Shown one piece after another: positions 43,319 through 52,756 of a DNA stretch of 64,000 bases. The position numbers and the translations under genes were made by a program. The notes beneath the pieces are model-generated. The model did not search any database. It worked only from the letters and a program-made list of their open reading frames with translations, and was not told where the DNA came from. Every line of letters starts with the position of its first letter. Positions within the stretch are counted from its first letter, which is position 1. This stretch comes from Paenibacillus sp. 453mf (GTDB taxonomy: Bacteria > Bacillota > Bacilli > Paenibacillales > Paenibacillaceae), in the NCBI RefSeq assembly GCF_900116105.1, contig NZ_FPAC01000005.1, positions 62,001 through 126,000 of the forward strand, given 5' to 3'.

Positions 43319-46300
43319 TTATTCTGTATAAATGCTTAGCATTCTAGTAATCATCACAGCTGCCTGAGCGCGTGTTGCATTGCCACCCGGTATAAATGTG
43401 TTCTGTGTCATCCCCTCTATAATTCCTTGCTGGACAGCCTCTGCCACGATATCTGGTGCTTGAATGTACACACGATCCTTGAACTTGCTCAGGATGCTGT
43501 TTGGTGTACCGTTAAGTGCGGATTCATGACCGCCGTAGTGCAGCGCACGAACCATCATAATCGCCATCTGTTCACGCGTAATCAGCTGATTAGGCTTAAA
43601 GGTACCATCCTGATGCCCTGTAATGATTCCTGCTTTTGCTGCTGCACCAATATAGGCACCTGATACGTTGTAAGATACGTCTCCAAACTGCTGCGTTGTA
43701 TCCCAGCTCCCATTCAGACCTAGTGCTCTTGCTATCATGCCAGCAAATTCAGCACGCGTGATCGCTGTATTCGGACCATATTCTGCACCTGCTGCAGTAT
43801 CAATGATCCACTTTGCTGCCAGCCCTTCAACCGCTTCCTTGCCCCAGTGTCCATACAGGCCCATATACTGAACGGGATGGTTAGCTGCAATCAAAGCCTG
43901 GTTCTCTGAAAGATTCGCTTGAACTAGCACCGCGTCTGTTGCTTGCGAAATCTTATTCGGCACCGGGCTAAGTCTTTGAATCGTGTTATCCAGCTTCACT
44001 ACTCCAAGCGTTCTGCCATTTGTCATGCTGCTGAGCCTGAGTTTATACTGTCCCTTTACTGCTACCTCTGCCTTAGTAGATGTGTCACTTACGATGAAGG
44101 AGCTGACATCCGTATAAGTGGACAGCTTTGTTGCTGATGCTTGGGATAGCATGGTATCAATCGTTACTGATGAACTAGATGGTACATCTTCAATCTGAAG
44201 ATATAGCATCGTCTTCGTGATATCACTGTACACTCTTGCAGCCATAGAGCCGAGATCCAGATCGGACACTCCTACAGTGAATATTCGATCACCATATCTA
44301 ACACCAATCACTGCATCAGGATATTGACGTTTAATTTCGTCCAGCGCTTGTGATGGAAAGCCAACCATAGCGGAAGCCTCTGTCTCTGGAACTTCTACAA
44401 CCAGTGTCTTGGATACTCCAGAAGCCGAGCTTGCAAACGCAAATGTCTGCTTCAATGTTTCTGCACTTACGCTATATGAACCTACAGCACGGTTATATTT
44501 TGATAAAGCTGTCGTTCTCTTGGTAGCCGCCGTGCTAAGCGCGTAGCCCGTTTCATTAAACAACCCGGAGTTTAGCACGGACAACCCGCTTGGCATTCCA
44601 GCCGTTCCATTGTTGCCGCTGCCAGGGACGGTACTACCTGTTGTTTTATTCTGCAAAGTGATTGGCCCAAAACCTGTGATCAATTCTCCTGCTGCTGTTC
44701 GAAGTGGTGTTGTACCCGGTGTGTACATGATGGTCACCGCTTGTCCAGTCACTACAGCACTAGATAGCGTCAAGGTTAGGGTCTGCCCCTGTACTGCGGC
44801 CGTTGTCGCCTGTATATTTTGTCCTCCCGCATTCACAGTGAACTGGGAAGCAGCAACCGTTCCCGAACTCTGCATGGCTTCTGTCATCGTCAGCACCACT
44901 GTTGTACCTTGAACCTCACCTTGCCTAACACTGCCGCTGCCATACACCGTGACAGGCACCAGATTTATATAGCCAGCCGGATTATAATTAAGATCCGTGA
45001 GCCTTTTTACACCCGGAATATACGATAAAGTCACGTCTTGATTCATTTGTAATGTATTAGCTAAAGTGAGGGTAACCGTATCTTCCTCTGCTTCCACCGC
45101 GTTAACAAACAACGGCGTCCGATTCACAAGCACAGAGAACTGACTTTTTAAAGGTAAATCATTCGTACGAAGAGCTTCATTATACCTGATGTACATTTTA
45201 TTCCCGCTAGCTGTCACCTCTACAAACTCCGGAGCTTTTGTGTCATTATTGTTTCTTACAAAAAAATCAGTAAACCCTGCAAGTGACTGCTCCCTGTTAT
45301 CTTTCAGCGGATAGGATCCAGGAGTGTAGTTTACCCGGATAACTTCACCATCTCTTACCGATCGGTCAAGAGTCAGCGTTACGACAGAACCATTACTTAT
45401 AGAGATACTGTTAATTCCGATGCTGCTGCCATCCGCCGTGACAACAAACTGATCCTTGGCCGACGAAGAGGTCACTTTTACACTCTCCGTAAAATATAAA
45501 TAGAGTGTATTTCCGTATATCGTACCTTCTCTCGGTTTAGAAAGCACAGAATCCAGATCATTTATTATTTCTCTGCTTGAAAAAGCGGCAACAGCATTCC
45601 CCGCATCATCCTGCAGCGGCCTGATGCCCGGCGTATAGGATAAACGTACGACTTGGCCTACGGCTACTCCCGTATCAAGCATAATATAGACACTGTCTCC
45701 TGAAATACTGACATCACTTATACCTCTGGTCTCGCCGTTGACCGTCACCGAATAGCTCGATAGTAACGGTCTCGTATTCGAATTCAACCATTCGTCATAA
45801 GTAAGACGTATCAGCGTATTCGTATACATTTTGGAAGTCTGCAGCACAGGAGCGGAGGTATCTCTTGCAAAGGTCTTGAAGCTCCATGAACTACTGCCGA
45901 CAAGCCCCGCGAATGTATTACCAGCCGCATCTCTGAATACACCCCCGGGTACATCAACCTGATATGTAGTATTATGCTCGAGCTGAGCAGAAGGGCTGAT
46001 CACGAGCTGCCTGGGGTTCTTATCATTAATGACGGTTGTCGTATTAACGACGCTGCCACCCGCTTTGCGTAAAGTGACGTTCCCCGGGTAATTCGTATCC
46101 AGCGCTTTATTAAAAGTTAAGGTAATCGGCTGATCCACCGGTGCGCTCATATTCCCGTCATATGGAGATAAGGATGTGACCGTGAGTGCGGTCGTATCGG
46201 TTGATACCTGGAACCGCCAATCTCCCCCACGTATCTCGGCACTTCTATTCTGCTGCGCGTCCCAGAACGCACCAGCGCTTACGAGAACCTCATAAGATGT

Positions 46301-47023
46301 ATTATTTTCAAATGGCGTTGCTGGTTTAATCTTGATGGTATTGGTACCGCCCCCACTGACATTAGAGGAGGTGGAAGAAATGGTTTCTACGGTCTGACCA
46401 CTCTTTAAATTAATGATCTGAATTGCACCCGCCGCCGGATACATCTCCTTAGCAAATTTGAGTGTCAGTGTTGAAGATGGTAGTATTCCTGATGCTCCGT
46501 TCGCCGGCACTTTCTCAACGACAGATACTTCGCCCATTCCCACGGTCCAGAAACGCCACTTGCCCGCATCCTGAATTCCAGCAAAAGGTGCTCCCTGTTC
46601 TTTCATGAACGTCCCTGCATCAATCAGCACATAATAACCGCCGCTTTGCAGCTGAGTAGCGCCCAAATTCATCGTAATATATGTACCGTACCTCTCAGGA
46701 GAAATCTCGTTGCCACCTTTGGTCTCGTAAATCGTTACTTCTGTCGCTAAATCAAATGCTTTCACTTCCTTATTATCAGACAAAGACCTAATTCGGATAG
46801 AGCCTTCCCCTTTTCTGACTGGCTGGGTTAACTCCATCGTTAGGCTCGGGTTTTGAGCCACTTCTACTTGTCCGGAATATGGACTGATATCCTTTACATC
46901 TTCAATTTGTGTAGATGCTTGTGTCACTGCTGCTTCTGCTGCGTAGTTCTTCTCCATGCCCCAGCTGAATCCCACTTGAGCGCATAAAGCAACCGTCAGC
47001 AGTAGCGAAATTTTTTTCCTCAT
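43319..47023 (-). CDS. SLH-domain surface protein with Ig-like repeats
   Basis: A 1234-aa exported protein. After a signal peptide (MRKKISLLLTVALCAQVGFS ... AAEA, about 1-32) come SbsA-type Ig-like Big_5 modules (about 45-390), then four tandem repeats of about 100 aa sharing V.L.YTPG..PL.D..G (for example VVRLSYTPGIRPLQDDAGN), a linker, and three C-terminal SLH domains (about 1045-1230; AITRAEFAGMIARAL, LITREQMAIMMVRAL, ATRAQAAVMITRML). SLH domains bind pyruvylated secondary wall polymer, made with CsaB encoded at the window end. Start ATG 47023 follows AAAGGAGG; the longer frame from 47065 would bury the signal peptide. Function unknown, perhaps adhesion. Confidence 0.9.
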   Translation of the reverse strand: MRKKISLLLTVALCAQVGFSWGMEKNYAAEAAVTQASTQIEDVKDISPYSGQVEVAQNPSLTMELTQPVRKGEGSIRIRSLSDNKEVKAFDLATEVTIYETKGGNEISPERYGTYITMNLGATQLQSGGYYVLIDAGTFMKEQGAPFAGIQDAGKWRFWTVGMGEVSVVEKVPANGASGILPSSTLTLKFAKEMYPAAGAIQIINLKSGQTVETISSTSSNVSGGGTNTIKIKPATPFENNTSYEVLVSAGAFWDAQQNRSAEIRGGDWRFQVSTDTTALTVTSLSPYDGNMSAPVDQPITLTFNKALDTNYPGNVTLRKAGGSVVNTTTVINDKNPRQLVISPSAQLEHNTTYQVDVPGGVFRDAAGNTFAGLVGSSSWSFKTFARDTSAPVLQTSKMYTNTLIRLTYDEWLNSNTRPLLSSYSVTVNGETRGISDVSISGDSVYIMLDTGVAVGQVVRLSYTPGIRPLQDDAGNAVAAFSSREIINDLDSVLSKPREGTIYGNTLYLYFTESVKVTSSSAKDQFVVTADGSSIGINSISISNGSVVTLTLDRSVRDGEVIRVNYTPGSYPLKDNREQSLAGFTDFFVRNNNDTKAPEFVEVTASGNKMYIRYNEALRTNDLPLKSQFSVLVNRTPLFVNAVEAEEDTVTLTLANTLQMNQDVTLSYIPGVKRLTDLNYNPAGYINLVPVTVYGSGSVRQGEVQGTTVVLTMTEAMQSSGTVAASQFTVNAGGQNIQATTAAVQGQTLTLTLSSAVVTGQAVTIMYTPGTTPLRTAAGELITGFGPITLQNKTTGSTVPGSGNNGTAGMPSGLSVLNSGLFNETGYALSTAATKRTTALSKYNRAVGSYSVSAETLKQTFAFASSASGVSKTLVVEVPETEASAMVGFPSQALDEIKRQYPDAVIGVRYGDRIFTVGVSDLDLGSMAARVYSDITKTMLYLQIEDVPSSSSVTIDTMLSQASATKLSTYTDVSSFIVSDTSTKAEVAVKGQYKLRLSSMTNGRTLGVVKLDNTIQRLSPVPNKISQATDAVLVQANLSENQALIAANHPVQYMGLYGHWGKEAVEGLAAKWIIDTAAGAEYGPNTAITRAEFAGMIARALGLNGSWDTTQQFGDVSYNVSGAYIGAAAKAGIITGHQDGTFKPNQLITREQMAIMMVRALHYGGHESALNGTPNSILSKFKDRVYIQAPDIVAEAVQQGIIEGMTQNTFIPGGNATRAQAAVMITRMLSIYTE

Positions 47024-47177
47024 TGAACTGTACTTCCTCCTTTCAGCATTAAAGATCAAGAGCAACTTACCTAGATATGAATACAGACCTCCTTCTTTTC
47101 ATCGGTCAATTGGAAAATATAGTTTAGCTGTGAAGGCTTCAACGTCCGAATTCAGCTAAACACCATTTCTCCATACC

Positions 47178-47207
47178 AAAAAACCCCCGATGGTAATCCA
47201 TCGAAGG
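47178..47207 (-). terminator. Terminator of metK
   Basis: CCCCCGATGG (47184-47193) and CCATCGAAGG (47198-47207) pair with two G-U pairs in the minus-strand RNA, followed by TTTTTTGG. Confidence 0.8.
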
Positions 47208-47280
47208 CTTAAATTAGGCAGCTCTCTTATTCCGAGCTTGTTACGAGCTTGTTTTATTCCGTTCTTTCCGTCTGCAATTG

Positions 47281-48486
47281 TTAATATAGACCTGCCTGGC
47301 TCTTCAATACATCTGCTTTGTCAATGCGTTCCCAAGGCAGATCAATATCAGTACGGCCAAAGTGGCCATATGCCGCCGTTTGCTTGTAAATCGGACGACG
47401 CAGATCCAGCATACGAATAATGCCAGCCGGACGAAGGTCGAAGTTATTCCGTACGAGTTCAACCAGCTTCTCTTCACTGATCTTGCCTGTGCCATATGTA
47501 TCGACGTTGATCGATACCGGATTCGCTACGCCAATCGCGTATGCAAGCTGAATCTCCACCTTGTCAGCAAGTCCCGCTGCAACCAGATTCTTCGCTACAT
47601 AGCGTGCTGCATAAGCTGCAGAACGGTCTACTTTGGTAGGATCCTTACCGGAGAAAGCACCGCCGCCATGACGAGCATAGCCGCCATACGTATCCACGAT
47701 AATCTTACGTCCTGTAAGTCCTGCATCCCCTTGAGGTCCACCAATAACAAAGCGTCCTGTCGGGTTAATGAAGTATTTCGTTTCATTGTCCAGCAGCTCT
47801 TCAGGAACGACAGGAGACAGCACATATTCTCGAATGTCAGCCTGAATCTGCTCAAGCGTAATATCTTCGGCATGCTGTGTAGATACTACGATGGTGTCCA
47901 CACGTACCGGCTTGTTGCCGTCATATTCAATCGTGACTTGGGTCTTGCCATCCGGACGAAGGTAGCCAAGTGTGCCATCCTTACGAACTTCAGCCAGACG
48001 ACGAGCGATACGGTGAGACAGAGCAATTGGGAGTGGCATAAGCTCTGGTGTCTCATTTGTTGCAAAACCAAACATCAGACCTTGGTCACCTGCGCCGATA
48101 TTTTCCGTTTCCTTCTCCATTAGAGCCGGGTCACGGTTCTCTAGTGCCGCATTTACGCCCTGAGCAATGTCCTTGGACTGCTCGTTCAGGGAAGTGAGTA
48201 CAGCAGAAGTCTGGTAGTCAAAACCATATTTCGCACGTGTATATCCGATCTCTTTAATGGTGTTACGCGCAATTGCCGAAATGTCGATATAGTCAGCTGT
48301 AGAAGTAATCTCACCGATAACCAGCACAAGTCCGGTCGCGACAGATACTTCACAAGCTACACGGGCATTTGGATCGGCTTCAAGAAATGCATCCAGAACT
48401 GCGTCTGATATCTGATCACAGATTTTATCTGGATGTCCTTCAGTTACGGACTCTGATGTGAATAAGTGACGCCCTTTAACAGACAT
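47281..48486 (-). CDS. metK: S-adenosylmethionine synthetase
   Basis: Makes SAM from methionine and ATP. 401 aa. Motifs: ATP loop [19 protein letters not shown] at the N-terminus, [10 protein letters not shown], and the P-loop [22 protein letters not shown] 48486 is preferred because homology begins there; GGGAGG lies 12 nt upstream. An in-frame extension to 48633 runs through a terminator-like hairpin and is not coding. No SAM riboswitch of the S-box type is visible upstream; instead a hairpin plus T run lies between a predicted promoter and the gene. Confidence 0.98.
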   Translation of the reverse strand: MSVKGRHLFTSESVTEGHPDKICDQISDAVLDAFLEADPNARVACEVSVATGLVLVIGEITSTADYIDISAIARNTIKEIGYTRAKYGFDYQTSAVLTSLNEQSKDIAQGVNAALENRDPALMEKETENIGAGDQGLMFGFATNETPELMPLPIALSHRIARRLAEVRKDGTLGYLRPDGKTQVTIEYDGNKPVRVDTIVVSTQHAEDITLEQIQADIREYVLSPVVPEELLDNETKYFINPTGRFVIGGPQGDAGLTGRKIIVDTYGGYARHGGGAFSGKDPTKVDRSAAYAARYVAKNLVAAGLADKVEIQLAYAIGVANPVSINVDTYGTGKISEEKLVELVRNNFDLRPAGIIRMLDLRRPIYKQTAAYGHFGRTDIDLPWERIDKADVLKSQAGLY

Positions 48487-48550
48487 TGTAGTAATCAACC
48501 TCCCACATATATGGATATTATGGTCTTTCCCCCATACGTTTATCCTTAAA

Positions 48551-48584
48551 CAAAAAACGAACCTTTTCCACCATGGAAAAGGTT
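48551..48584 (-). terminator. Hairpin with T run in the metK leader (attenuator or SASP terminator)
   Basis: Perfect 10-bp arms AACCTTTTCC (48560-48569) and GGAAAAGGTT (48575-48584), followed on the minus strand by CGTTTTTTG. It lies 65 bp before the metK ATG and 125 bp after the SASP stop, so it may end the SASP transcript, attenuate metK, or both. Confidence 0.75.
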
Positions 48585-48604
48585 GCAATACATCCTCATA
48601 CGAC

Positions 48605-48633
48605 ATGTTAACGTATTTGTCAATCCGTGTCAA
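48605..48633 (-). promoter_or_regulatory. Possible promoter ahead of the metK leader hairpin
   Basis: Minus-strand TTGACA (48628-48633), 17-bp spacer, TAACAT (48605-48610); a second TTGACA (48618-48623) is spaced 17 bp from TATGAG. Transcripts from either would meet the 48584-48551 hairpin almost at once. Confidence 0.5.
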
Positions 48634-48709
48634 TCAGATAAAGTATGAATATTCCACTCGGATATTACGGTTTTATTGCCTGTTTACAGACAGAATGCAG
48701 TTATGCTTA

Positions 48710-48988
48710 CTACAGATTAGGTATCTGGAAAGAACTAGACTCCGCATATCGGACAAGGCGTTTCGTAATTTCACCGCCAATAGATCCGTTTTCTCTTGAG
48801 GTCAGGTAACCCCATCCAGTAAACGAAGATTGGCCATTTGTAGAACCCAGCTCATCACCGAATTCTGTGTCGGCCCCTCCTGCATGTGAACCTCCTGTGT
48901 ATATACCAAACTCCGCTGCGATTTCATATTTCATTTGCTCCAGCATTTGACGGCATTCCGGAACCAGCTTGCTTTTGTTTCTTGCCAT
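48710..48988 (-). CDS. Alpha/beta-type small acid-soluble spore protein
   Basis: Binds and protects spore DNA and is degraded by GPR protease during germination. The 92-aa product has the family segments [14 protein letters not shown] and [20 protein letters not shown]. Between them is a longer glycine-rich linker ([20 protein letters not shown]) than in the usual 60-70 aa proteins. The start is ATG 48988 with AGGAGGTG 10 nt upstream; a frame from 49027 overlaps that site. It is single and probably read by a forespore sigma factor, though no clear promoter was identified. Confidence 0.9.
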   Translation of the reverse strand: MARNKSKLVPECRQMLEQMKYEIAAEFGIYTGGSHAGGADTEFGDELGSTNGQSSFTGWGYLTSRENGSIGGEITKRLVRYAESSSFQIPNL

Positions 48989-49128
48989 GTGATCTATGCA
49001 CCTCCTGCGTATTGGTCTTGCAGGCATATTGTTTGCACCTCAGGAGCTTTGTAGACTGGCGAATCATTGTTACTTATGGAAAATTGACACACAATAAGAA
49101 ACAACCATCGACGCACACCGAAACTTAA

Positions 49129-49172
49129 GAAAAAAGACGTTCCGCCTCATATATAATATGAAGCAAAACGTC
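49129..49172 (-). terminator. Terminator after the 49238 gene
   Basis: GACGTT (49136-49141) pairs with AACGTC (49167-49172), with an inner TCATAT/ATATGA stem; a T-rich tract follows on the minus strand. Confidence 0.75.
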
Positions 49173-49237
49173 GCATACTTAGAATTAACGAGCTATAGAA
49201 ATATAACCTTGTTTTGTAATTTCCTAATTACCAAATG

Positions 49238-49744
49238 CTAAGGAACTAAGAAGAGATTATAATTACCGCGAACCATAACCGTTAGATTGTACTTATTTCC
49301 CTGCTGTACCTCAATGCCTCTACCCTCACGAGGGAAAGAGAGGAGATGGTTGTTCGTAATCGCTGTTCCATTGGTCAAGTCCTGTCCTACAGTCAGATCT
49401 GCTACACCGTTCGCATCTGCAGAATAGATAACGGCCTTGCCACTACGAACGATAAACTCCGTGCCAGCTCCCGCAACAAGGCGTTGTCCAGGCTTCACCA
49501 CAACGATCTTCAGTTCTTCCCCTGCACTTGGGGTGGATGGTTCAGATGGTCCTGCACTTCCTCCACCGTTCAGTGCATTTTGTATCGCTTGATCTACATA
49601 GCTCTTCGTAACGACAGGATCATCTGCTGTTCCCGGCTGAGAATTAACCGATGCACCGTCTGCCGTAATATTCATGACCGATCCGATCCATATGCCACCG
49701 CCGATCGCGACGGCAGCCATACCTAATTTCAACATGCGCTTCAT
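49238..49744 (-). CDS. Hypothetical exported protein
   Basis: 168 aa. A basic, hydrophobic N-terminus (MKRMLKLGMAAVAIGGGIWIGS, about 1-22) is a signal anchor or signal peptide. It is followed by VVTKSYVDQAIQNAL, a glycine/serine/proline linker, and a C-terminal beta-rich domain with GQRLVAGAGTEFIVRSGKA and LTNGTAITNNHLLSFPREGRG. The same arrangement occurs in many uncharacterised Paenibacillus surface proteins as far as I recall, but no function is known. ATG 49744 follows GAGGAGG at 8 nt. Confidence 0.75.
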   Translation of the reverse strand: MKRMLKLGMAAVAIGGGIWIGSVMNITADGASVNSQPGTADDPVVTKSYVDQAIQNALNGGGSAGPSEPSTPSAGEELKIVVVKPGQRLVAGAGTEFIVRSGKAVIYSADANGVADLTVGQDLTNGTAITNNHLLSFPREGRGIEVQQGNKYNLTVMVRGNYNLFLVP

Positions 49745-49834
49745 GATGTGTTCCTCCTCTAATCTATCAAATCCCATAATTAATATGATAGAGTGATTTT
49801 GCTATATAGACAAGAAGAACTTGGTAACTGAAGT

Positions 49835-52633
49835 CTATTCTTCCGGAATTACAGCAGGAAGCCGATTTGGGTTATAGTACATGGACTGGCCTGCGATTTT
49901 TAACTTCTCCCCTTGGAACTCGTCATAGACTGATAATTGGTAGGTTCCGGCTCTGCGGTCCTCGAAGATCCGATCATCTATCGACCAGGATAGAAGCTGG
50001 TTCGCTCCGAGCTTCATGTCCGTGCCTGGAACGAGCTCCTTGGCAAAGACTCTGCCCGAAGAGTCGGTGATCTCAACAATGAACTTATGCTCATTCTCAG
50101 GAAGACTATACTCGTTGTTTTGGCTAAGCGTATAGTACCATTCTATAGATACATTGGATCCGCCAGACAGGTATGCATCAAAGGTGTGTGTCTGCACTTG
50201 ATAAGGAAATAATTCAAAACTCTTAATTGTGGCTAATGCCGTAACCTGCTGAGGACTGAGCTCAAGGGATGCCGCATTAACGTAGCCAGTAGACACTTCT
50301 TTGACCGGTGTCAGCTTATCCTCCGTAACTCCTTCACCCACGATAAGGCGCATATCGGAAACGGTTACTCGTTTAGGGATCTTTGTCCACATGGTTACGA
50401 TGCTCTTGTCTTCAGGTCCGGCGGGATAATCAATCTGTTTGACATTTGCTTTGAAATAGAGGCCGCTGGAAGACATATAGTATCCACTGAGCTGAGACAG
50501 ATCCGCCTGACGATTCTCCATATTGGTCATCTCAAGCTCTGTATACACAAGATCAGTCGTTGTCCCTGGATAGACGACGGATTTTCTTGTTTTAATCTCT
50601 GCTTTTTTCCCTAGCGTTGTTAAGGTATATGCTTCATCCTTCTCAATCTCCGGCACCTCTGGGATGGCCCCAATATTCGTCAGCTTAATCCACTCTGTAG
50701 ACTCTTCCCCTACCTTCTCTTCAAGGGCTACCTGCAGCTGAGCAATATCTAGTGATGTAGGTATCTTCGTTACAAGATACATATCAACCGCTTGCCCTGG
50801 TCCAAGCAAAGAAGCAGCCTGACTCTTAATCAGCTTAGTACTGTTTGCATCCTTAGCTGCATCAATGGTATATACACCTTGCAGATCTGGAAGACGAAGG
50901 GTCTTCACCGAAGTGTTCTTAATTGTCAGCTTGGCAGAGAGCAGATCCCCGTCTGTCCAAGGCAAACGTTGAATGGAAGACCATGTCACACCATAAGTTC
51001 CGCTATCATTCTTCACAGTAATCTCTTGTCCAAGTGTATTCTGCAATGAGGATGGCTGAGGAAGTATATATACCCCTGCCGGATAACTGTAAGCTGGTGC
51101 TTTGCTCTCCGGATCCTCTGATTTAGGAGTATTCATGATCAGCTTAAGTGCACCTTGAGCAACTTCATAGGACACCGAAATATCCAGCTTGATCGACTTC
51201 TCTTCACCCGGCTGTAAAGATAGATTCTCCAGCGCCTTAGTTGAGATAGGATATGAGTTTCCATTTCCGCTCTTTAATAAGAATTGATATTTGGGTACCG
51301 TAATGGTTTCTTTACTGATGTTCTTGAATTTGAAGGTTAAGGATAAATCATTGCTGCCATAACTTTGACTGACGGTCGCAGCTTCCAGTGTCGTTTCAAG
51401 CTTTAGATTCTCCACTGCTATTTCTCTTGGTATAAAAGGTGCTGTCGCTACGGTCTGTGTTGTACTCGCCGTAGGCAGCTGTAAGGTAGCGAGTGGCAGT
51501 ACGGTCTTGGCTTCACCTTCCTCTTCCACTACAATGAGCTCCGCTCCTGCCAGCTTGACCGACTTCGGAATACTTGAGAGCAGCTTCAATGTCTTGTTCT
51601 CTTGTGGTTGAATACTAAAGGTAGCTTCTGCCGAATCCAGCAGCAATGGATAGTTGCTGCCTCCTGCTGTTCTTAGGATCCATTTTGCTGTAGGATTCTC
51701 CAGCAGCTTGTAGCCCGTATTATGCAGATTTACACTTACCTCTGCATAGTTGTAATCCGAGCCCGAGTGAAGCTCAAATTTCGATACTTTAATCTTGATC
51801 GGAATATCGTTGAGACGAATGGTCTTGGATTGTTTGACAGGTGTAGACAACGTATAAGATGCAGGCACATTAAAATGCCCTAAATGGCTCTCATAGTTCG
51901 GTTTGCTAAAATCCCATTTGACGATCTGAAACAGGAGATCGCTGACTTTTACGTTCTTTCCAACCTTAACGATATAGGTAACGGCAAGGGACGAGCCAGC
52001 AGCTACACTCTTCTTATCCTGATCGCGTGCGATGAGGTTCGGAGAATATAACGTACCGCCTTTGGTCTTCACTTTGGTCCAATAATCAATAAGCATTAAC
52101 GTCTTGCTGTTATCATTCTGATAGGTCAGGGTGTAGGTAAGGGTCTTGCCATCTTCTTGCGTGAGTACATTGAGATCTGTGAGTTTAACGGTGCTCTTAG
52201 AGGTTAATTTAACGGGTTTGAGGTTATTAAGTGTATGTATGGGTTTGTCACTTTTTGCCGAGGATGAATTGGAGCTTTTACTTGTTGAGGAGTTCTTTGA
52301 TGTTGATGATTTCGGGCTACTAAGCGAGGCTCCGATTTGATTTAGATCGGAATTTCGGTTGATCAATCCTGTTCCAAGCAGCTGTACTCTTGGCTCCTGC
52401 CCGCTATACAGTAAGTGCGATGGAGTTAATGTAGATGCGGCTAAATAAGTTGACGTTAAAGGATGAATAGGCAGAGCTTGTACTACTTGATCTTGTAGAG
52501 TAAGTGAAGTATTCTGCGTTCTTGTTAAATCGTTTGATTTATCGGACACAGCGCCTACGGAAGTGCCTTGCCCGATAATAAGAACGGCAGCAGTGATCCA
52601 AAGTAAGGCTTTTTGAGTATGTTTATGATCCAC
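49835..52633 (-). CDS. Large exported protein of unknown function
   Basis: 932 aa, not recognised. A signal peptide (about 1-28, LLWITAAVLIIGQGTSVGAV) is followed by a Ser/Lys/Thr-rich linker (about 104-132) and a series of beta-sandwich-like modules with alternating patterns typical of Ig-like folds (LTYTLTYQNDNSKTLMLIDY, VSVNLHNTGYKLLEN, LTFKFKNISKETITVPKYQF). No SLH domain or LPXTG-type sorting signal is present, so attachment would need another partner. It lies in the surface-protein region between the small exported protein and the S-layer gene. Confidence 0.8.
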   Translation of the reverse strand: MDHKHTQKALLWITAAVLIIGQGTSVGAVSDKSNDLTRTQNTSLTLQDQVVQALPIHPLTSTYLAASTLTPSHLLYSGQEPRVQLLGTGLINRNSDLNQIGASLSSPKSSTSKNSSTSKSSNSSSAKSDKPIHTLNNLKPVKLTSKSTVKLTDLNVLTQEDGKTLTYTLTYQNDNSKTLMLIDYWTKVKTKGGTLYSPNLIARDQDKKSVAAGSSLAVTYIVKVGKNVKVSDLLFQIVKWDFSKPNYESHLGHFNVPASYTLSTPVKQSKTIRLNDIPIKIKVSKFELHSGSDYNYAEVSVNLHNTGYKLLENPTAKWILRTAGGSNYPLLLDSAEATFSIQPQENKTLKLLSSIPKSVKLAGAELIVVEEEGEAKTVLPLATLQLPTASTTQTVATAPFIPREIAVENLKLETTLEAATVSQSYGSNDLSLTFKFKNISKETITVPKYQFLLKSGNGNSYPISTKALENLSLQPGEEKSIKLDISVSYEVAQGALKLIMNTPKSEDPESKAPAYSYPAGVYILPQPSSLQNTLGQEITVKNDSGTYGVTWSSIQRLPWTDGDLLSAKLTIKNTSVKTLRLPDLQGVYTIDAAKDANSTKLIKSQAASLLGPGQAVDMYLVTKIPTSLDIAQLQVALEEKVGEESTEWIKLTNIGAIPEVPEIEKDEAYTLTTLGKKAEIKTRKSVVYPGTTTDLVYTELEMTNMENRQADLSQLSGYYMSSSGLYFKANVKQIDYPAGPEDKSIVTMWTKIPKRVTVSDMRLIVGEGVTEDKLTPVKEVSTGYVNAASLELSPQQVTALATIKSFELFPYQVQTHTFDAYLSGGSNVSIEWYYTLSQNNEYSLPENEHKFIVEITDSSGRVFAKELVPGTDMKLGANQLLSWSIDDRIFEDRRAGTYQLSVYDEFQGEKLKIAGQSMYYNPNRLPAVIPEE

Positions 52634-52707
52634 GTCTGTACCTCCAATTGTTTCCTTTTTTTGAAGTTACTATATAGACGCGGCATTGGCTAGAAAAGTT
52701 TCTTAAA

Positions 52708-52746
52708 AATAAAAAAGAAGAGGCGGAAACCACCTCTTCTTTTTTA
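52708..52746 (-). terminator. Terminator of the S-layer gene
   Basis: GAAGAGGCGG (52717-52726) and CCACCTCTTC (52730-52739) with one mismatch, A tract on one side and T tract on the other; 11 bp after the S-layer stop. Confidence 0.88.
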
Positions 52747-52756
52747 TCTAAGGTTA

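Noticed and set aside
48487..48640. SAM (S-box) riboswitch upstream of metK
   Set aside because: The leader between the predicted promoter and the T-run hairpin is too short for an S-box and the conserved aptamer sequences are not visible.
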